From JBBRYW01 sp038253945 (GTDB taxonomy: Bacteria > Actinomycetota > Thermoleophilia > Gaiellales > Gaiellaceae), in contig JBBSGR010000003.1 in NCBI GenBank assembly GCA_038253945.1, forward strand, positions 225,334-289,333: a stretch of DNA of 64,000 bases. Direction: 5' to 3'. This document shows, in pieces, positions 15,099-23,720 of this stretch; position 1 is the first letter of the stretch, and every line of letters begins with the position of its first letter. A program made the translations under genes and the position numbers. The notes under the pieces were generated by a model, which saw only the letters and a list, made by a program, of their open reading frames with translations, was not told the DNA's origin and did not search any database.

Positions 15099-16916
15099 CT
15101 ACCCGCCGGGCCGCACCGTGCGGATGCCGAGCTCGCGGAGCTGCTCGTCCGAGACGTTGGTCGGCGCGCCCGTCATCGGCTCTGATCCGCTCGACGCCTT
15201 CGGGAAGGCAACGACCTCGCGGATGTTCGGCTCGCCCGCGAGCAGCGCGAGGAAGCGGTCGAGACCCAGCGCGAAGCCGCCGTGCGGAGGGGCGCCCATC
15301 TTCATCACCTCGAGCAGGAAGCCGAACCGTTCCTCGGCCTCCTCGGCCGAGATGCCGACGACCCGAAACACGCGCTCCTGAACCTCGCCGCGGTGGATCC
15401 GGATCGAGCCGGAGCCGAGCTCCCAGCCGTTCCAGACGAGGTCGTACGACTGGCTGATCACCGCGCCGGGATCCGTCTCGAGCAAGTCCTCGTGCCCCGG
15501 CAGCACGCCCGTGAAGAGATGGTGCTCGGCGTTCCAGCGCCGCTCGTCCTCGTCCCACTCGAAGAGCGGGAAATCGATCACCCAGAGAAACTCGTCGCGG
15601 CTCGAGTCCACGAGCCCGAGCTCGCGCCCGAGGTGGCTGCGCAGCGCGCCGAGCACACGTGCCACCCTGGCCGGCTCGTCGGCGCAGAACAAGACGGTCG
15701 ACCCTGGGTCAGCACGTATGGCCTCGAGCTCGGCTTCGGACAGGAACTTCGCGATCGGCGAGCGCACCTCGCCGTCCTCGCCGAACACGAGGTAGGCGAG
15801 ACCCTTCGCGCCGCGGCCCTTGGCGAGCTCCTCGAGGCCGGCCAGCTCCGAGCGCGAGAGCTCCTGCGGTACCGTGATGCAGCGCACCGCAGGCGCCTTC
15901 GCGAAGACGCCGAACGTCGAGCCGCGCGTCAGGTCGGTCAGGTCGCGGATCTCGAGGCCGAAGCGCAGGTCGGGCTTGTCGGAGCCGAAGCGAGCCATCG
16001 CCTCCTGCCATGTGATACGCCGGAAGGGCCGCTGCGGCGGCTGCCGGCCGAGCGCCTCGAACGAGGCGACGACCGCGCCCTCCAGAACCTCGAGCACGTC
16101 CTCGCGGGTCGGGAAGGCAAGCTCGACGTCGAGCTGGCGGAACTCGAAACCACGGTCAGCGCGGAGATCCTCGTCCCGGAAGCAGGTGGCGATCTGGTAG
16201 TAACGATCGAGCCCCGACACCATCAGAATCTGCTTGAAGAGTTGCGGCGACTGCGGCAGCGCGAAGAACTTGCCCGGCTGCAGGCGGACGGGCACGAGGA
16301 AGTCGCGTGCTCCCTCGGGCGTCGACTTCGTCAGGCTGGGCGTCCAGACGTCGACGAAGTCGAGCGACTCCATGTGGCCCCGGATGGCGGAGACGACCGT
16401 CGACGAGAGTCGGAGGTTGTACTGCATCTGGTCGCGCCGTAGATCGAGGTAGCGGTAGCGGAGGCGAAGCGCCTCGTCGACGCCCTCCTCGTCGAGGGCG
16501 AACGGCAGCGGCTCGCTCCGCGACTCGATCTCCAGCCGCTCGACGCGCAACTCGACCTCTCCGGTCGCCACTGCCGGGTTGATCGCGTCGGGGGCGCGGG
16601 CGACGACCTCGCCCTCCGCGACGAGGACGTACTCGTTCCGCACTGCGTGAGCGACGTCGGCCGCCTCGGGGGCAAGCTCGGGGTTGATCACGAGCTGACA
16701 GATGCCCGTGTGGTCGCGCAGGTCGACGAAGACGAGCCCGCCATGGTCGCGCCGGCGCGCCGCCCAGCCTGCGAGCTTCAGGTGGCGCCCGACGTCCTCG
16801 ATCCGGACTCGGCCGCAGAGGACGTCACGCCAGGGCGCGCTGGATTCGTTCGACGAAGTCGGGCTCGGTGATGGGAAGGTTGAAATCTCGTTCCCCCTGC
16901 CTTCGAATCTCGGCAC
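15099..16916 (-). CDS. aspS: Aspartyl-tRNA synthetase
   Basis: 605 residues as drawn. It charges tRNA-Asp, possibly also tRNA-Asn. The OB-fold anticodon domain begins near residue 29 (WRDVLCGRVRIEDVG), followed by class II motifs: FVDVWTPSLTKSTPEGARDF, the QSPQLFKQ loop, FRDEDLRADR (motif 2) and the GFALGLDRF motif 3, with the bacterial GAD insert between. The only standard in-frame start is ATG 16916, which overlaps hisS by 92 nt and adds about 28 non-conserved residues; a non-standard start nearer the hisS stop cannot be excluded. Confidence 0.94.
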   Translation of the reverse strand: MPRFEGRGNEISTFPSPSPTSSNESSAPWRDVLCGRVRIEDVGRHLKLAGWAARRRDHGGLVFVDLRDHTGICQLVINPELAPEAADVAHAVRNEYVLVAEGEVVARAPDAINPAVATGEVELRVERLEIESRSEPLPFALDEEGVDEALRLRYRYLDLRRDQMQYNLRLSSTVVSAIRGHMESLDFVDVWTPSLTKSTPEGARDFLVPVRLQPGKFFALPQSPQLFKQILMVSGLDRYYQIATCFRDEDLRADRGFEFRQLDVELAFPTREDVLEVLEGAVVASFEALGRQPPQRPFRRITWQEAMARFGSDKPDLRFGLEIRDLTDLTRGSTFGVFAKAPAVRCITVPQELSRSELAGLEELAKGRGAKGLAYLVFGEDGEVRSPIAKFLSEAELEAIRADPGSTVLFCADEPARVARVLGALRSHLGRELGLVDSSRDEFLWVIDFPLFEWDEDERRWNAEHHLFTGVLPGHEDLLETDPGAVISQSYDLVWNGWELGSGSIRIHRGEVQERVFRVVGISAEEAEERFGFLLEVMKMGAPPHGGFALGLDRFLALLAGEPNIREVVAFPKASSGSEPMTGAPTNVSDEQLRELGIRTVRPGG

Positions 16917-18084
16917 TCAGGCTGCTCACCACGGCGGTGACGCGGGGTTTCAGCCTAGTTGCGAACTTGATCTGTCCGTTGAGCGAACGGCCGGCATAGT
17001 CGGTGTCGCAACTGATGCCCGCAGCCCGAAGCCGTTGCATCGCGCGCAGGACATCGAATCGGAGCTCACGACTGTCGCAGACGAAGAAGACGTCGAGCCG
17101 CACGGGGTCGGCCCGGGCTCGGTCCGCGTGCTCGAGCGCGATCGACAATCGTTCGAAGCCCGCCCCGAACCCGACGCCCGGTGTGTGAGCGCCACCGATC
17201 TCCTCGATCAACCCGTCGTAGCGTCCCCCTCCGGAGAGCACGCTCTGCGCGCCGGACTCTGGACCTTCGAACTGCCACGTCGTCCGTGTGTAGTAGTCCA
17301 GCCCGCGGACGAGGGTCGGCTCCAGCTCGAAGTCCACCCCGTACAGGCCGAGATAGCTCTTGACGGACTCGAAGTGCGCCCGGCAGGGCTCGCACAGGCC
17401 GTCGCCGATTTTCGGGGCCGCCGCGAGGATCTCCCGCACCCCGGCGGGGCGCTTGTGCAGGTCGTCCAGAACGCGAAGCGGGTTGGCTTTCGCCGTCTGC
17501 CGCACGTCGTCGTCCACGTCGGAGTCGTGCTCGCTCAGCCAGGCGCGGAGCTGCTCGAGATACCGGGGCCGACACACGGCGTCGCCGATCGAGTTGAGCT
17601 TCAGGACGTAGTCGGAGATGCCGAGCCCGCGGAGCAACGCCGCGTACAGCTCGATGATCTCCGCATCGATCGCCGGGTCGTCGCTGCCGATCGCCTCGAC
17701 CGACAACTGCCAGTGCTCGCGGTAACGGCCGCGCTGCGGACGGTCGTAGCGGTACATGGACGCGATCGTGTAGAGCTTGACGGGTTGCGGCTCGCGGTGA
17801 AGGCCGTGCTCGAGGTACGCGCGGCAGATCGGCGCGGTCCCCTCCGGCCGAAGCGTGAGCGAACGGCCCCCGAGATCCTCGAAGGTGTACATCTCCTTCC
17901 GCACGATGTCGGAGCCCGCACCCGACGTCCGAACGAAGAGCTCGGTGTCCTCGAAGACCGGTGTCTGTACACGCCCGTAGCCGTAGAGGGCGCACAGTCG
18001 CTCGGCCTCCCCCATCATCCGGCGCCAGACCGCCTGCTCCGACGGGAGGATGTCGTGCGTTCCGCGCGGTGCCTCGAACCTCAC
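16825..18084 (-). CDS. hisS: Histidyl-tRNA synthetase
   Basis: 419 residues. Class II motifs are clear: RGTHDILP at the start, YRYDRPQRGRYREHWQ (motif 2), LVRGLDYYTRT and GGGRYDGL (the two histidine-binding motifs), FGAGFERL (motif 3), then the anticodon-binding domain. ATG 18084 overlaps the MBL-hydrolase stop by 4 nt (ATGA), so translation is probably coupled. The 3' end overlaps the aspS frame. Confidence 0.96.
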   Translation of the reverse strand: MRFEAPRGTHDILPSEQAVWRRMMGEAERLCALYGYGRVQTPVFEDTELFVRTSGAGSDIVRKEMYTFEDLGGRSLTLRPEGTAPICRAYLEHGLHREPQPVKLYTIASMYRYDRPQRGRYREHWQLSVEAIGSDDPAIDAEIIELYAALLRGLGISDYVLKLNSIGDAVCRPRYLEQLRAWLSEHDSDVDDDVRQTAKANPLRVLDDLHKRPAGVREILAAAPKIGDGLCEPCRAHFESVKSYLGLYGVDFELEPTLVRGLDYYTRTTWQFEGPESGAQSVLSGGGRYDGLIEEIGGAHTPGVGFGAGFERLSIALEHADRARADPVRLDVFFVCDSRELRFDVLRAMQRLRAAGISCDTDYAGRSLNGQIKFATRLKPRVTAVVSSLSAEIRRQGERDFNLPITEPDFVERIQRALA

Positions 18085-18752
18085 GGCGTCTGACTCCCCT
18101 CGGCGAGCTCGCCGGCTTCGCGGAGGCCGGCGAGGAAGGGGTTCGTCGCGAGCTCCCGGCCGAGCGTCGTCGGTGCGCCGTGGCCCGGGAGGACGACCGT
18201 GTCGGGCGGGAAGCGCTCCATCAGTAGCCGGATCGACTCGAGCAGTTGCTCGGGGTCGGCCCAGGGAAGATCGGTCCGCCCCACGCCGCCCGCGAAGAGG
18301 ACGTCGCCCGAGAAGAGGGAGCCGTCGGCGTGGAAGGCCAGGTGCCCGGGCGAGTGACCTGGTACCGCAACGGTCTCGAACGAGAGCCCGGCGATGTCGA
18401 GAGTCTCGCCTCCGACCAGCGTGACGTCGGGCTCCCAGGGCCTGATTCGAATCCCGTGCTCGAAGTAGTACTCGTCAGGCCGCTCGAGCACGTCCCGCTC
18501 CGTTTCGGGCACGTAGACGGGAGCACCCGTTCCCTCGGCCAGATCCGCGACTGCTCCGATGTGATCCCAGTGGGTGTGCGTGACGAGCACGGCCGCGCAG
18601 CTGGCGCCCAAGCCCGCCAGCTCGAGACGAAGCTGTGCCGCGCCCTCGCCCGGGTCGATGATCACGGCCTCCTCGGCGTCGCGCCCGCGCCGAACGACGT
18701 AGAGGTTCTCCTGGGCCACCCCGACGACGAAACGATCGACGACGGGCTTCAT
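18081..18752 (-). CDS. Metallo-beta-lactamase-fold hydrolase, glyoxalase II-like
   Basis: 223 residues, ATG 18752. The metal site is complete: THTHWDH (His59, His61, Asp63, His64), GHSPGH near residue 130, FSGDVLF and the final LPGHG. Single-domain enzymes of this kind hydrolyse thioesters such as S-lactoylglutathione, or have other small substrates; the long C-terminal substrate helices of true glyoxalase II are short here. It stands first in the string with hisS and aspS, a common arrangement in bacteria where such a gene neighbours hisS. Confidence 0.85.
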   Translation of the reverse strand: MKPVVDRFVVGVAQENLYVVRRGRDAEEAVIIDPGEGAAQLRLELAGLGASCAAVLVTHTHWDHIGAVADLAEGTGAPVYVPETERDVLERPDEYYFEHGIRIRPWEPDVTLVGGETLDIAGLSFETVAVPGHSPGHLAFHADGSLFSGDVLFAGGVGRTDLPWADPEQLLESIRLLMERFPPDTVVLPGHGAPTTLGRELATNPFLAGLREAGELAEGSQTP

Positions 18753-18790
18753 CCAGTCGAGTCTAACGGCGGCAGTTTAGGATCTCGGGT

Positions 18791-19138
18791 GTGCGAACCT
18801 GGAGCCTGCTCGAGCTGGAGACGCCGGGTGGAAGCCGCTCGCCGGTCGTCCTCCATTCGCAGGACGAGGCCCGCGCCGTCCTGATCGGCCTCGAGCCCGG
18901 CCAGTCGCTCGGCGACCATCAGGTCAAGGAGCATGCCTTCGTGCTGGTGGTCGACGGTCGCGTCCGCATCGAGGCAGGCTCGGACTCGATCGAGGGCGGG
19001 CCCGGCACGCTCGCGCTGTTCGGGCCAGACGAGCGGCACTCCGTGTCGAGCCCGGCCGGCGCCAGGGTTCTGCTCTTCCTCGCTCCCTGGCCGGGCGAAG
19101 GCCACTACCGCGGCGACGCAAGGTCGCCTAGCTCTTAG
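18791..19138 (+). CDS. Small cupin protein
   Basis: 115 residues from GTG 18791. A single cupin barrel: LGDHQVKEHAFVLVVDGRVR (motif 1, with His and Glu as possible metal ligands) and GTLALFGPDERHSV (motif 2 with His). Proteins like this bind a metal and a small ligand, but the role is unknown. Divergent from the MBL gene (38 nt between starts); the 3' end overlaps the next convergent gene by 11 nt. Confidence 0.75.
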   Translation: MRTWSLLELETPGGSRSPVVLHSQDEARAVLIGLEPGQSLGDHQVKEHAFVLVVDGRVRIEAGSDSIEGGPGTLALFGPDERHSVSSPAGARVLLFLAPWPGEGHYRGDARSPSS

Positions 19139-19565
19139 CGGCGCCGCGTCGCCCTGTGGATCGCTCGCCCCGCTGACGCCCGAAACGGCGATACATCGTC
19201 CTGTCGATCAGGTAGGTGAACGGGACGAAGATCGTCAGCATCCAGAGCGTCACGAGCACGCTGGCGCTCAGCGCCGATCCTCGGTTGAGCAACGCGATCG
19301 TCAGAAACATGAACGGCGCGAAGATCGCCGACCGCTTGATGGCGCGGCTCCACGAGGGAGGCTCGATGTTCCGCCCCGAGCGCCCGCGCACCGGGGTGCT
19401 GGCTCGACCGTTCCCCCCGCTTCTCGCGGGCTTCCGGTCCGGCTTCGCCGTCCTAGCCTCGTCGGGATCGACGTCGAGCTCATGCCCCTCGCCGTCCACG
19501 TAGACGTACTCGTACTCGTGACGACGCTCCTTCTCGCGTCGGCGGCGCTGCTTCCTCGAAGGCAT
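19128..19565 (-). CDS. Small membrane protein with basic N-terminus
   Basis: 145 residues, ATG 19565. The first 70 residues are highly charged (starting MPSRKQRRRREKERRHEYEY), then two hydrophobic helices (IFAPFMFLTIALL and VLVTLWMLTIFVPFTYLI) and a basic tail. No known family. It is 11 nt downstream of hutI on the same strand but shows no link to histidine breakdown. Confidence 0.6.
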   Translation of the reverse strand: MPSRKQRRRREKERRHEYEYVYVDGEGHELDVDPDEARTAKPDRKPARSGGNGRASTPVRGRSGRNIEPPSWSRAIKRSAIFAPFMFLTIALLNRGSALSASVLVTLWMLTIFVPFTYLIDRTMYRRFGRQRGERSTGRRGAAKS

Positions 19566-19576
19566 CGCCGTCTAGC

Positions 19577-20794
19577 CTACCGAGGTCGTCCGGCCACGAC
19601 GACGCCGGAGACCACCGGACCGCCCAGGTGGTACGCGAGGTAACGCCAGTCGGGGGCTTCGAGGAGAACGACATCGGCGTCGAAGCCGGGTGCGAGGCGC
19701 CCCTTGCGGTCCGCTCGCCCGAGGACGTGGGCCGCGTTGACAGTGCAGGCCGCGAGCGCCTCCGCCGGCGAGAGGCCGAGCTGCGTGCACGCGAGCGAGC
19801 AGACGAGCGGCAGGCTCTCGCAGAACGCGCTGCCCGGGTTGAAGTCGGTCGCGAGCGCCACCGCAGCCCCGGCGTCGACGAGGGCGCGGGCCGGCGGCAT
19901 CGGACGGCCGAGGAAGAGCGCGCTCGCCGGCAGGAGCACGCCGACCACGGCGCTGGCTGCCAGTGCCCGCACGCCTTCCTGCCCGGTTGCCTCGAGATGG
20001 TCGATCGAGCGCGCTTCCAGCTCGGCCGCCAGCGGGATCGCCCCCATTTCCGTGAACTGGTCGCCGTGCAAGCGCAAGGCGAGCCCTGCCGCCCCGCACG
20101 CCTCGAGGTAGCGGCGCGCTTGCACGGCGTCGAACGCGCCCTGCTCGAGGAAGACGTCGGCAGCCTCGGCGACCCGCGCGGCCTCCGGGAGGACCCCGGA
20201 GAGCGCGAAGTCGAGGTAGCTGTCGGCGTCCGGAAACTCCGGCGGCACCGCATGGGCGCCGAGCCAGGTCGCAGCTCCACCGGCCGCCCGGACGACTCGA
20301 AGAGACGCGAGCTCCGTCTCCCGATCGAGCCCGTAGCCCGACTTCGCCTCCCAGGTGGTCGTCCCGGCCGCCAGCATCCAGCGCCGATGCTCGAGCAGCG
20401 CGTCGTGCAGCTCGGGCTCGGTCGCAGCCCGGGTCGCCCGGACCGTCGAGAGGATCCCGCCGCCGGCGGCGTGCAGCTCCTCGTAGGTCGCGCCACCGGC
20501 CCGCAGGGAGAACTCCTCTACCCGGTCGCCGGCGAAGCAGGCGTGTGTGTGGCAGTCGACGAGGCCCGGAATCGCGCAGCGACCACTCCCGTCCAGCTCA
20601 TCCACCTCTCCACTCACCGGCCCCAGATCACGCATCCGACCAACCGAGACGATTCGGCTGTCCCGGCACAGGACGTACGCGTCCTCGAGCACCTCGACCC
20701 GGCCGAGATCGGCGCCCCGAAGCGGCGCCGATCTGCCCGCCGGCGTCGCGAGCTGGGCGAGGTCTCGGAGGAGGATCGAGCCCACGGCGGGCAC
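19577..20794 (-). CDS. hutI: Imidazolonepropionase
   Basis: 405 residues from GTG 20794, preceded by GGAAGGGG. It opens the imidazolone ring to give N-formimino-L-glutamate, step 3 of histidine breakdown. Amidohydrolase metal site: VDCHTHACFAGDR (two His), LRLHGDQFTEMG (His and the catalytic Glu), and ATDFNPGSA (Asp). AKSGYGLD is a signature of the HutI family. It is 2.9 kb from hutU on the same strand, separated by two toxin-type genes and an oxidoreductase, so the pathway is grouped but not in one operon. Confidence 0.95.
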   Translation of the reverse strand: MPAVGSILLRDLAQLATPAGRSAPLRGADLGRVEVLEDAYVLCRDSRIVSVGRMRDLGPVSGEVDELDGSGRCAIPGLVDCHTHACFAGDRVEEFSLRAGGATYEELHAAGGGILSTVRATRAATEPELHDALLEHRRWMLAAGTTTWEAKSGYGLDRETELASLRVVRAAGGAATWLGAHAVPPEFPDADSYLDFALSGVLPEAARVAEAADVFLEQGAFDAVQARRYLEACGAAGLALRLHGDQFTEMGAIPLAAELEARSIDHLEATGQEGVRALAASAVVGVLLPASALFLGRPMPPARALVDAGAAVALATDFNPGSAFCESLPLVCSLACTQLGLSPAEALAACTVNAAHVLGRADRKGRLAPGFDADVVLLEAPDWRYLAYHLGGPVVSGVVVAGRPR

Positions 20795-21033
20795 GTTAGC
20801 CCCTTCCCCGCGGGGTGGCCCTAGCGACCGATCGCCTCGGCGAAGAGCGGCGCAGCCGAGACAACGTCATTCTTTCTGAGAACTCGACAGGCTGGGTCTC
20901 GATCGAGTCCGTGACGATCAAACGGTCGATCGGGCTCCGATCGAGGCGCTCCATCGATCCTTCCGCGAAGACGCCGTGCGTGACGCCAGCGGTAAAGCTA
21001 GGCCCTGGGATCGGTCGCAAACCCTGCGGAGCG

Positions 21034-21444
21034 TCAGCGTTCCGAGTTTGCGAGAGCTGTCGCGACTTCACCGGCCAACGAGATGATGAGGTCGTCGTCC
21101 GTGATCAGTGGCGTCGTGCGCGCTTCGGCGAGGGCAACGTAGGCTGCGTCGTATGCGGTAAGGCCGCGCGCCGTCCAGGACGCGATACGCGCCAATTCGG
21201 GCTCCTCGAATTCGAAGCCGAGCTCGTCAAGCGCGACGGCGAGCTCGACAAGTGCGTCTTCGCCCCACTGCCAGCGGCGCCCCGCAACGTTGACGATCTC
21301 GAGACGCAGAAGCGGCGGCGCCACCACAGCGAGCCGACCCGCCTCGAACGTCGCGCGCAGCGAACGTGCAGGATCAAGGTGCCTTTCCCCGTCGGCGCGG
21401 AACCACTTCAAGACGACCGAGGCATCGAGGACGACCTCGGTCAC
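21034..21444 (-). CDS. vapC: VapC-type PIN-domain toxin
   Basis: 136 residues. Acidic residues expected of a PIN-domain ribonuclease are present: VVLDASVVLKWF (Asp), LRLEIVNV (Glu), TAYDAAYVALAE (Asp) and ITDDDL (Asp). Its start overlaps the antitoxin stop by 4 nt (ATGA), the usual coupling of VapBC pairs. It cleaves RNA, in known cases tRNA or rRNA; the target here is unknown. Confidence 0.85.
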   Translation of the reverse strand: MTEVVLDASVVLKWFRADGERHLDPARSLRATFEAGRLAVVAPPLLRLEIVNVAGRRWQWGEDALVELAVALDELGFEFEEPELARIASWTARGLTAYDAAYVALAEARTTPLITDDDLIISLAGEVATALANSER

Positions 21445-21686
21445 CGAGCGTCGCGTTCCGCCCGGATCGCGCGCGTTGAGTCTTCTGTGGCGCCGTCCGC
21501 GAAGAGCTCGTCGAGGCGAGCGAGCGCACGCCGCACTGCGGGGGTCATGCCAGGGCCGCCCGAGCGAGCCACATCCCGTTCTGCCAGCTCGGCGAGATAG
21601 GCGCTGCGAGACAGGCCGCGGGACTGCGCGATTCGATCGACCCGGCGCAGGAGCGGGTCGTTCAGCGAAACGAGAACCTTGGTCAC
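21441..21686 (-). CDS. vapB: VapB-type ribbon-helix-helix antitoxin
   Basis: 81 residues from GTG 21686. The N-terminus TKVLVSLNDPLLRRVDRIA followed by RGLSRSAYLAELAER is a ribbon-helix-helix DNA-binding domain; the C-terminal part (about 45-81) would neutralise the PIN toxin encoded by the overlapping gene. A palindrome just upstream of the GTG fits autorepression. Confidence 0.82.
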   Translation of the reverse strand: MTKVLVSLNDPLLRRVDRIAQSRGLSRSAYLAELAERDVARSGGPGMTPAVRRALARLDELFADGATEDSTRAIRAERDAR

Positions 21687-21693
21687 GACCCTA

Positions 21694-21710
21694 GGATATC
21701 CAGTATATCC
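21694..21710 (-). promoter_or_regulatory. Putative VapB operator palindrome
   Basis: GGATAT and ATATCC form a 6-bp inverted repeat with a 5-nt spacer, 8 nt upstream of the vapB start. AT-rich sequence is rare in this region, and the site could also supply a -10 element. Ribbon-helix-helix antitoxins usually bind such sites to repress their own operon; here it is inferred from position only. Confidence 0.5.
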
Positions 21711-21946
21711 CCATTGGTCAAACCCGCCCTGAGGGCCGGCGCGCCGAAGAGGACGTGATAGGCCTGGTACGTCGCCTCGGCGGAGAAGCCGGCTTCGCGC
21801 GACCGTCCAAGGAGCAAGTCCATGTATCGCAGCCGTGCTGGGCGGACGCGTCCGGGCGACATCGGCAATCGTGCACGACCACGGGTGCCGGCGGAGAGCT
21901 TTGTGCACGGAGATCGCGCTCTTACACTTTGCGAAGGAGAGGTGAT

Positions 21947-22945
21947 ATGGCAGCGACAGCGGCGGAGCGGGCGACAACGATGAAGGCGATCGTCCGCGAC
22001 AAGTACGGCCCGAACGTCCTCGAGCTCCAGGAGGTCGCACAGCCGGAGCTCACGGATGACGGCGTCCTGGTGCGAGTGCGCGCCTCTTCGGTCAACCGAG
22101 TGGACTGGTACGACGTGACGGGCACGCCGTGGATCGCACGCCCGATGACGGGCCTGCGCAGGCCGAAGTCCCGCCTCATCGGGCGCGATTTCGCGGGAAC
22201 GGTGGAAGCGGTCGGCAAGGACGTGATGGACCTTCAACCGCGGGATGACGTCTTCGGCGGCAGGAGCGGAGGCGGATCGTTCGCCGAGTACGTCTGCGTG
22301 CCGATGGGAGTCGCGCGGAAGCCGGCGAACCTGACGTTCGAGGAGGCGGCAGCCGTCCCTTTGGCCGCGCTCACCGCGCTGCAAGGTCTGCGCGACCACG
22401 GGCAGCTTCAGCCGGGGCAGAAGGTCCTCGTCAACGGCGCCTCGGGAGGCGTGGGTACGTTCGCGGTGCAGATCGCAAAGGCTTTCGGAGCGGAGGTAAC
22501 CGCCGTCTGCAACACGAGGAATGTCGAGCAGGCGCGATCGCTCGACGCCGATCACGTGATCGACTACACCGGGGAGGACTTCACCCGAAGCGGCCGGCGC
22601 TACGACTTGATCCTCGATGTCGCCGGGAGCAAGTCATGGTCGCAATGCAGGCGCGTGCTGAACCCGCACGCGACGCTTGTGATGGTCGGAGGACCGAAGG
22701 GTCCACTGCTGGGGCCGCTCGGTCACATCGCGAAGGTGCGGTTGGCGGCGTTGCGCGGGAGTCAGAAGGCCGTCTTCTTCGTCGCGAATTTCAACGGGCC
22801 CGACCTGGGTGTCCTGCGGAAGTTGCTCGAGTCGGGAAAGGTGAAGCCGGTCGTGGAGAAGCGTTACGAGCTGATCGAAGCCGCCAACGCTCTCCGGTAC
22901 TTGGGCGAAGGACACGCGCAAGGGAAGATCGTCATCAACCTCTGA
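21947..22945 (+). CDS. Zinc-independent MDR-family NAD(P)H oxidoreductase
   Basis: 332 residues, ATG 21947 with GGAG nine bases upstream. Quinone-oxidoreductase-like member of the medium-chain dehydrogenase/reductase family: VRASSVNRVDW, the GRDFAGTVEAVGKDV segment, and the cofactor site VNGASGGVGTFAVQIAK (the AxxGxxG type that prefers NADPH). The structural and catalytic zinc cysteines of alcohol dehydrogenases are missing. Substrate unknown; quinones or enones are typical. It stands alone, divergent from vapBC. Confidence 0.85.
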   Translation: MAATAAERATTMKAIVRDKYGPNVLELQEVAQPELTDDGVLVRVRASSVNRVDWYDVTGTPWIARPMTGLRRPKSRLIGRDFAGTVEAVGKDVMDLQPRDDVFGGRSGGGSFAEYVCVPMGVARKPANLTFEEAAAVPLAALTALQGLRDHGQLQPGQKVLVNGASGGVGTFAVQIAKAFGAEVTAVCNTRNVEQARSLDADHVIDYTGEDFTRSGRRYDLILDVAGSKSWSQCRRVLNPHATLVMVGGPKGPLLGPLGHIAKVRLAALRGSQKAVFFVANFNGPDLGVLRKLLESGKVKPVVEKRYELIEAANALRYLGEGHAQGKIVINL

Positions 22946-23187
22946 GGAATCCCGAGCGAGTCGACCGCCGCGCAACGCCGTTCGGTCGAAACGGTGCGCG
23001 GCTTCGATTTCCGCCACCTCTCCTCGCTCGTTCCGCCCCGGCGTCAGGACAGCCCGGTCCGGCATCTGCGGCAGCATCGTGTGCGGCAAGCGCGACGGCG
23101 ACGCTCGCCCGGGCCAGGAAGACTCCCTCGTCAACGGGGACGCAGCGGACATCCACTGAGACGAAGGATGTCCACGACGCCGTGAGG

Positions 23188-23583
23188 TCAGGCGCGCTGG
23201 ACGCGCAGCTCGGGGGCGAGCTCGGCGAGCACCTCGAAGGCGTCATCCTGTGTCCAGACGGTGAGCTCGTGTGCGAGTGCGGTGGCGGCGATGATCGCCT
23301 CCATTGCCCCAGCGCGGACCCCCCGCGTACGAGCTTCCGCGAGCAGGTCGGCAAGCCGGTCCGTGACCGGCTCGTCGTAGGGGAGGGCGATGAAGCGACG
23401 GGCGCGGCCGAGGGTGGTCGATCGGAGCTCGCGGAGAGGCTTGCTCGTGGCACGGCGCACCCCGACGCGAAGCTCGGTGAGCGTGGCCACCGAGATCCGG
23501 GCTTCGCCTTCGGGCGGAGCCGTCAGAGCGCTGCGCTGCTCGGAGGCGACGAACACGCTCGTGTCGGCCAGGTAGCCGCTCAC
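23188..23583 (-). CDS. Orphan VapC-type PIN-domain toxin
   Basis: 131 residues from GTG 23583. PIN residues: LADTSVFVASE (Asp), TLTELRVGV (Glu), then AIIAATALAHELTVWTQDDAF with the last acidic pair. The GTG overlaps the TGA of an upstream frame as GTGA, as in real toxin-antitoxin pairs, but that upstream frame has no usable start codon. So either the antitoxin is broken or it uses a rare start. Confidence 0.78.
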   Translation of the reverse strand: MSGYLADTSVFVASEQRSALTAPPEGEARISVATLTELRVGVRRATSKPLRELRSTTLGRARRFIALPYDEPVTDRLADLLAEARTRGVRAGAMEAIIAATALAHELTVWTQDDAFEVLAELAPELRVQRA

Positions 23584-23720
23584 CGCGACATGTCATCGGT
23601 CGTCAGGCCGACGTCGAAGTCCTCTGCCGGGGACTCGACGCCAAGGGCGAGCCGAATCCCAGTCGGAGCTGAATCCCCACCCGGCGGGTTCGCGGCGGCG
23701 GCAGAGCCGCCTCCGAGCGC
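23580..23720 (-). pseudogene. Probable antitoxin remnant before the orphan vapC
   Basis: The frame that ends in VGLTTDDMSR and overlaps vapC by 4 nt continues back to the hutU stop codon without any ATG, GTG or TTG except the ATG two codons before its end. About 46 codons remain. The acidic C-terminal piece looks like the toxin-binding end of an antitoxin; the DNA-binding part seems lost next to hutU. Confidence 0.4.

Noticed and set aside
22946..23187. Possible gene remnant between the MDR gene and the orphan vapC
   Set aside because: Frames on both strands are short and unlike any family; kept as plain intergenic DNA.
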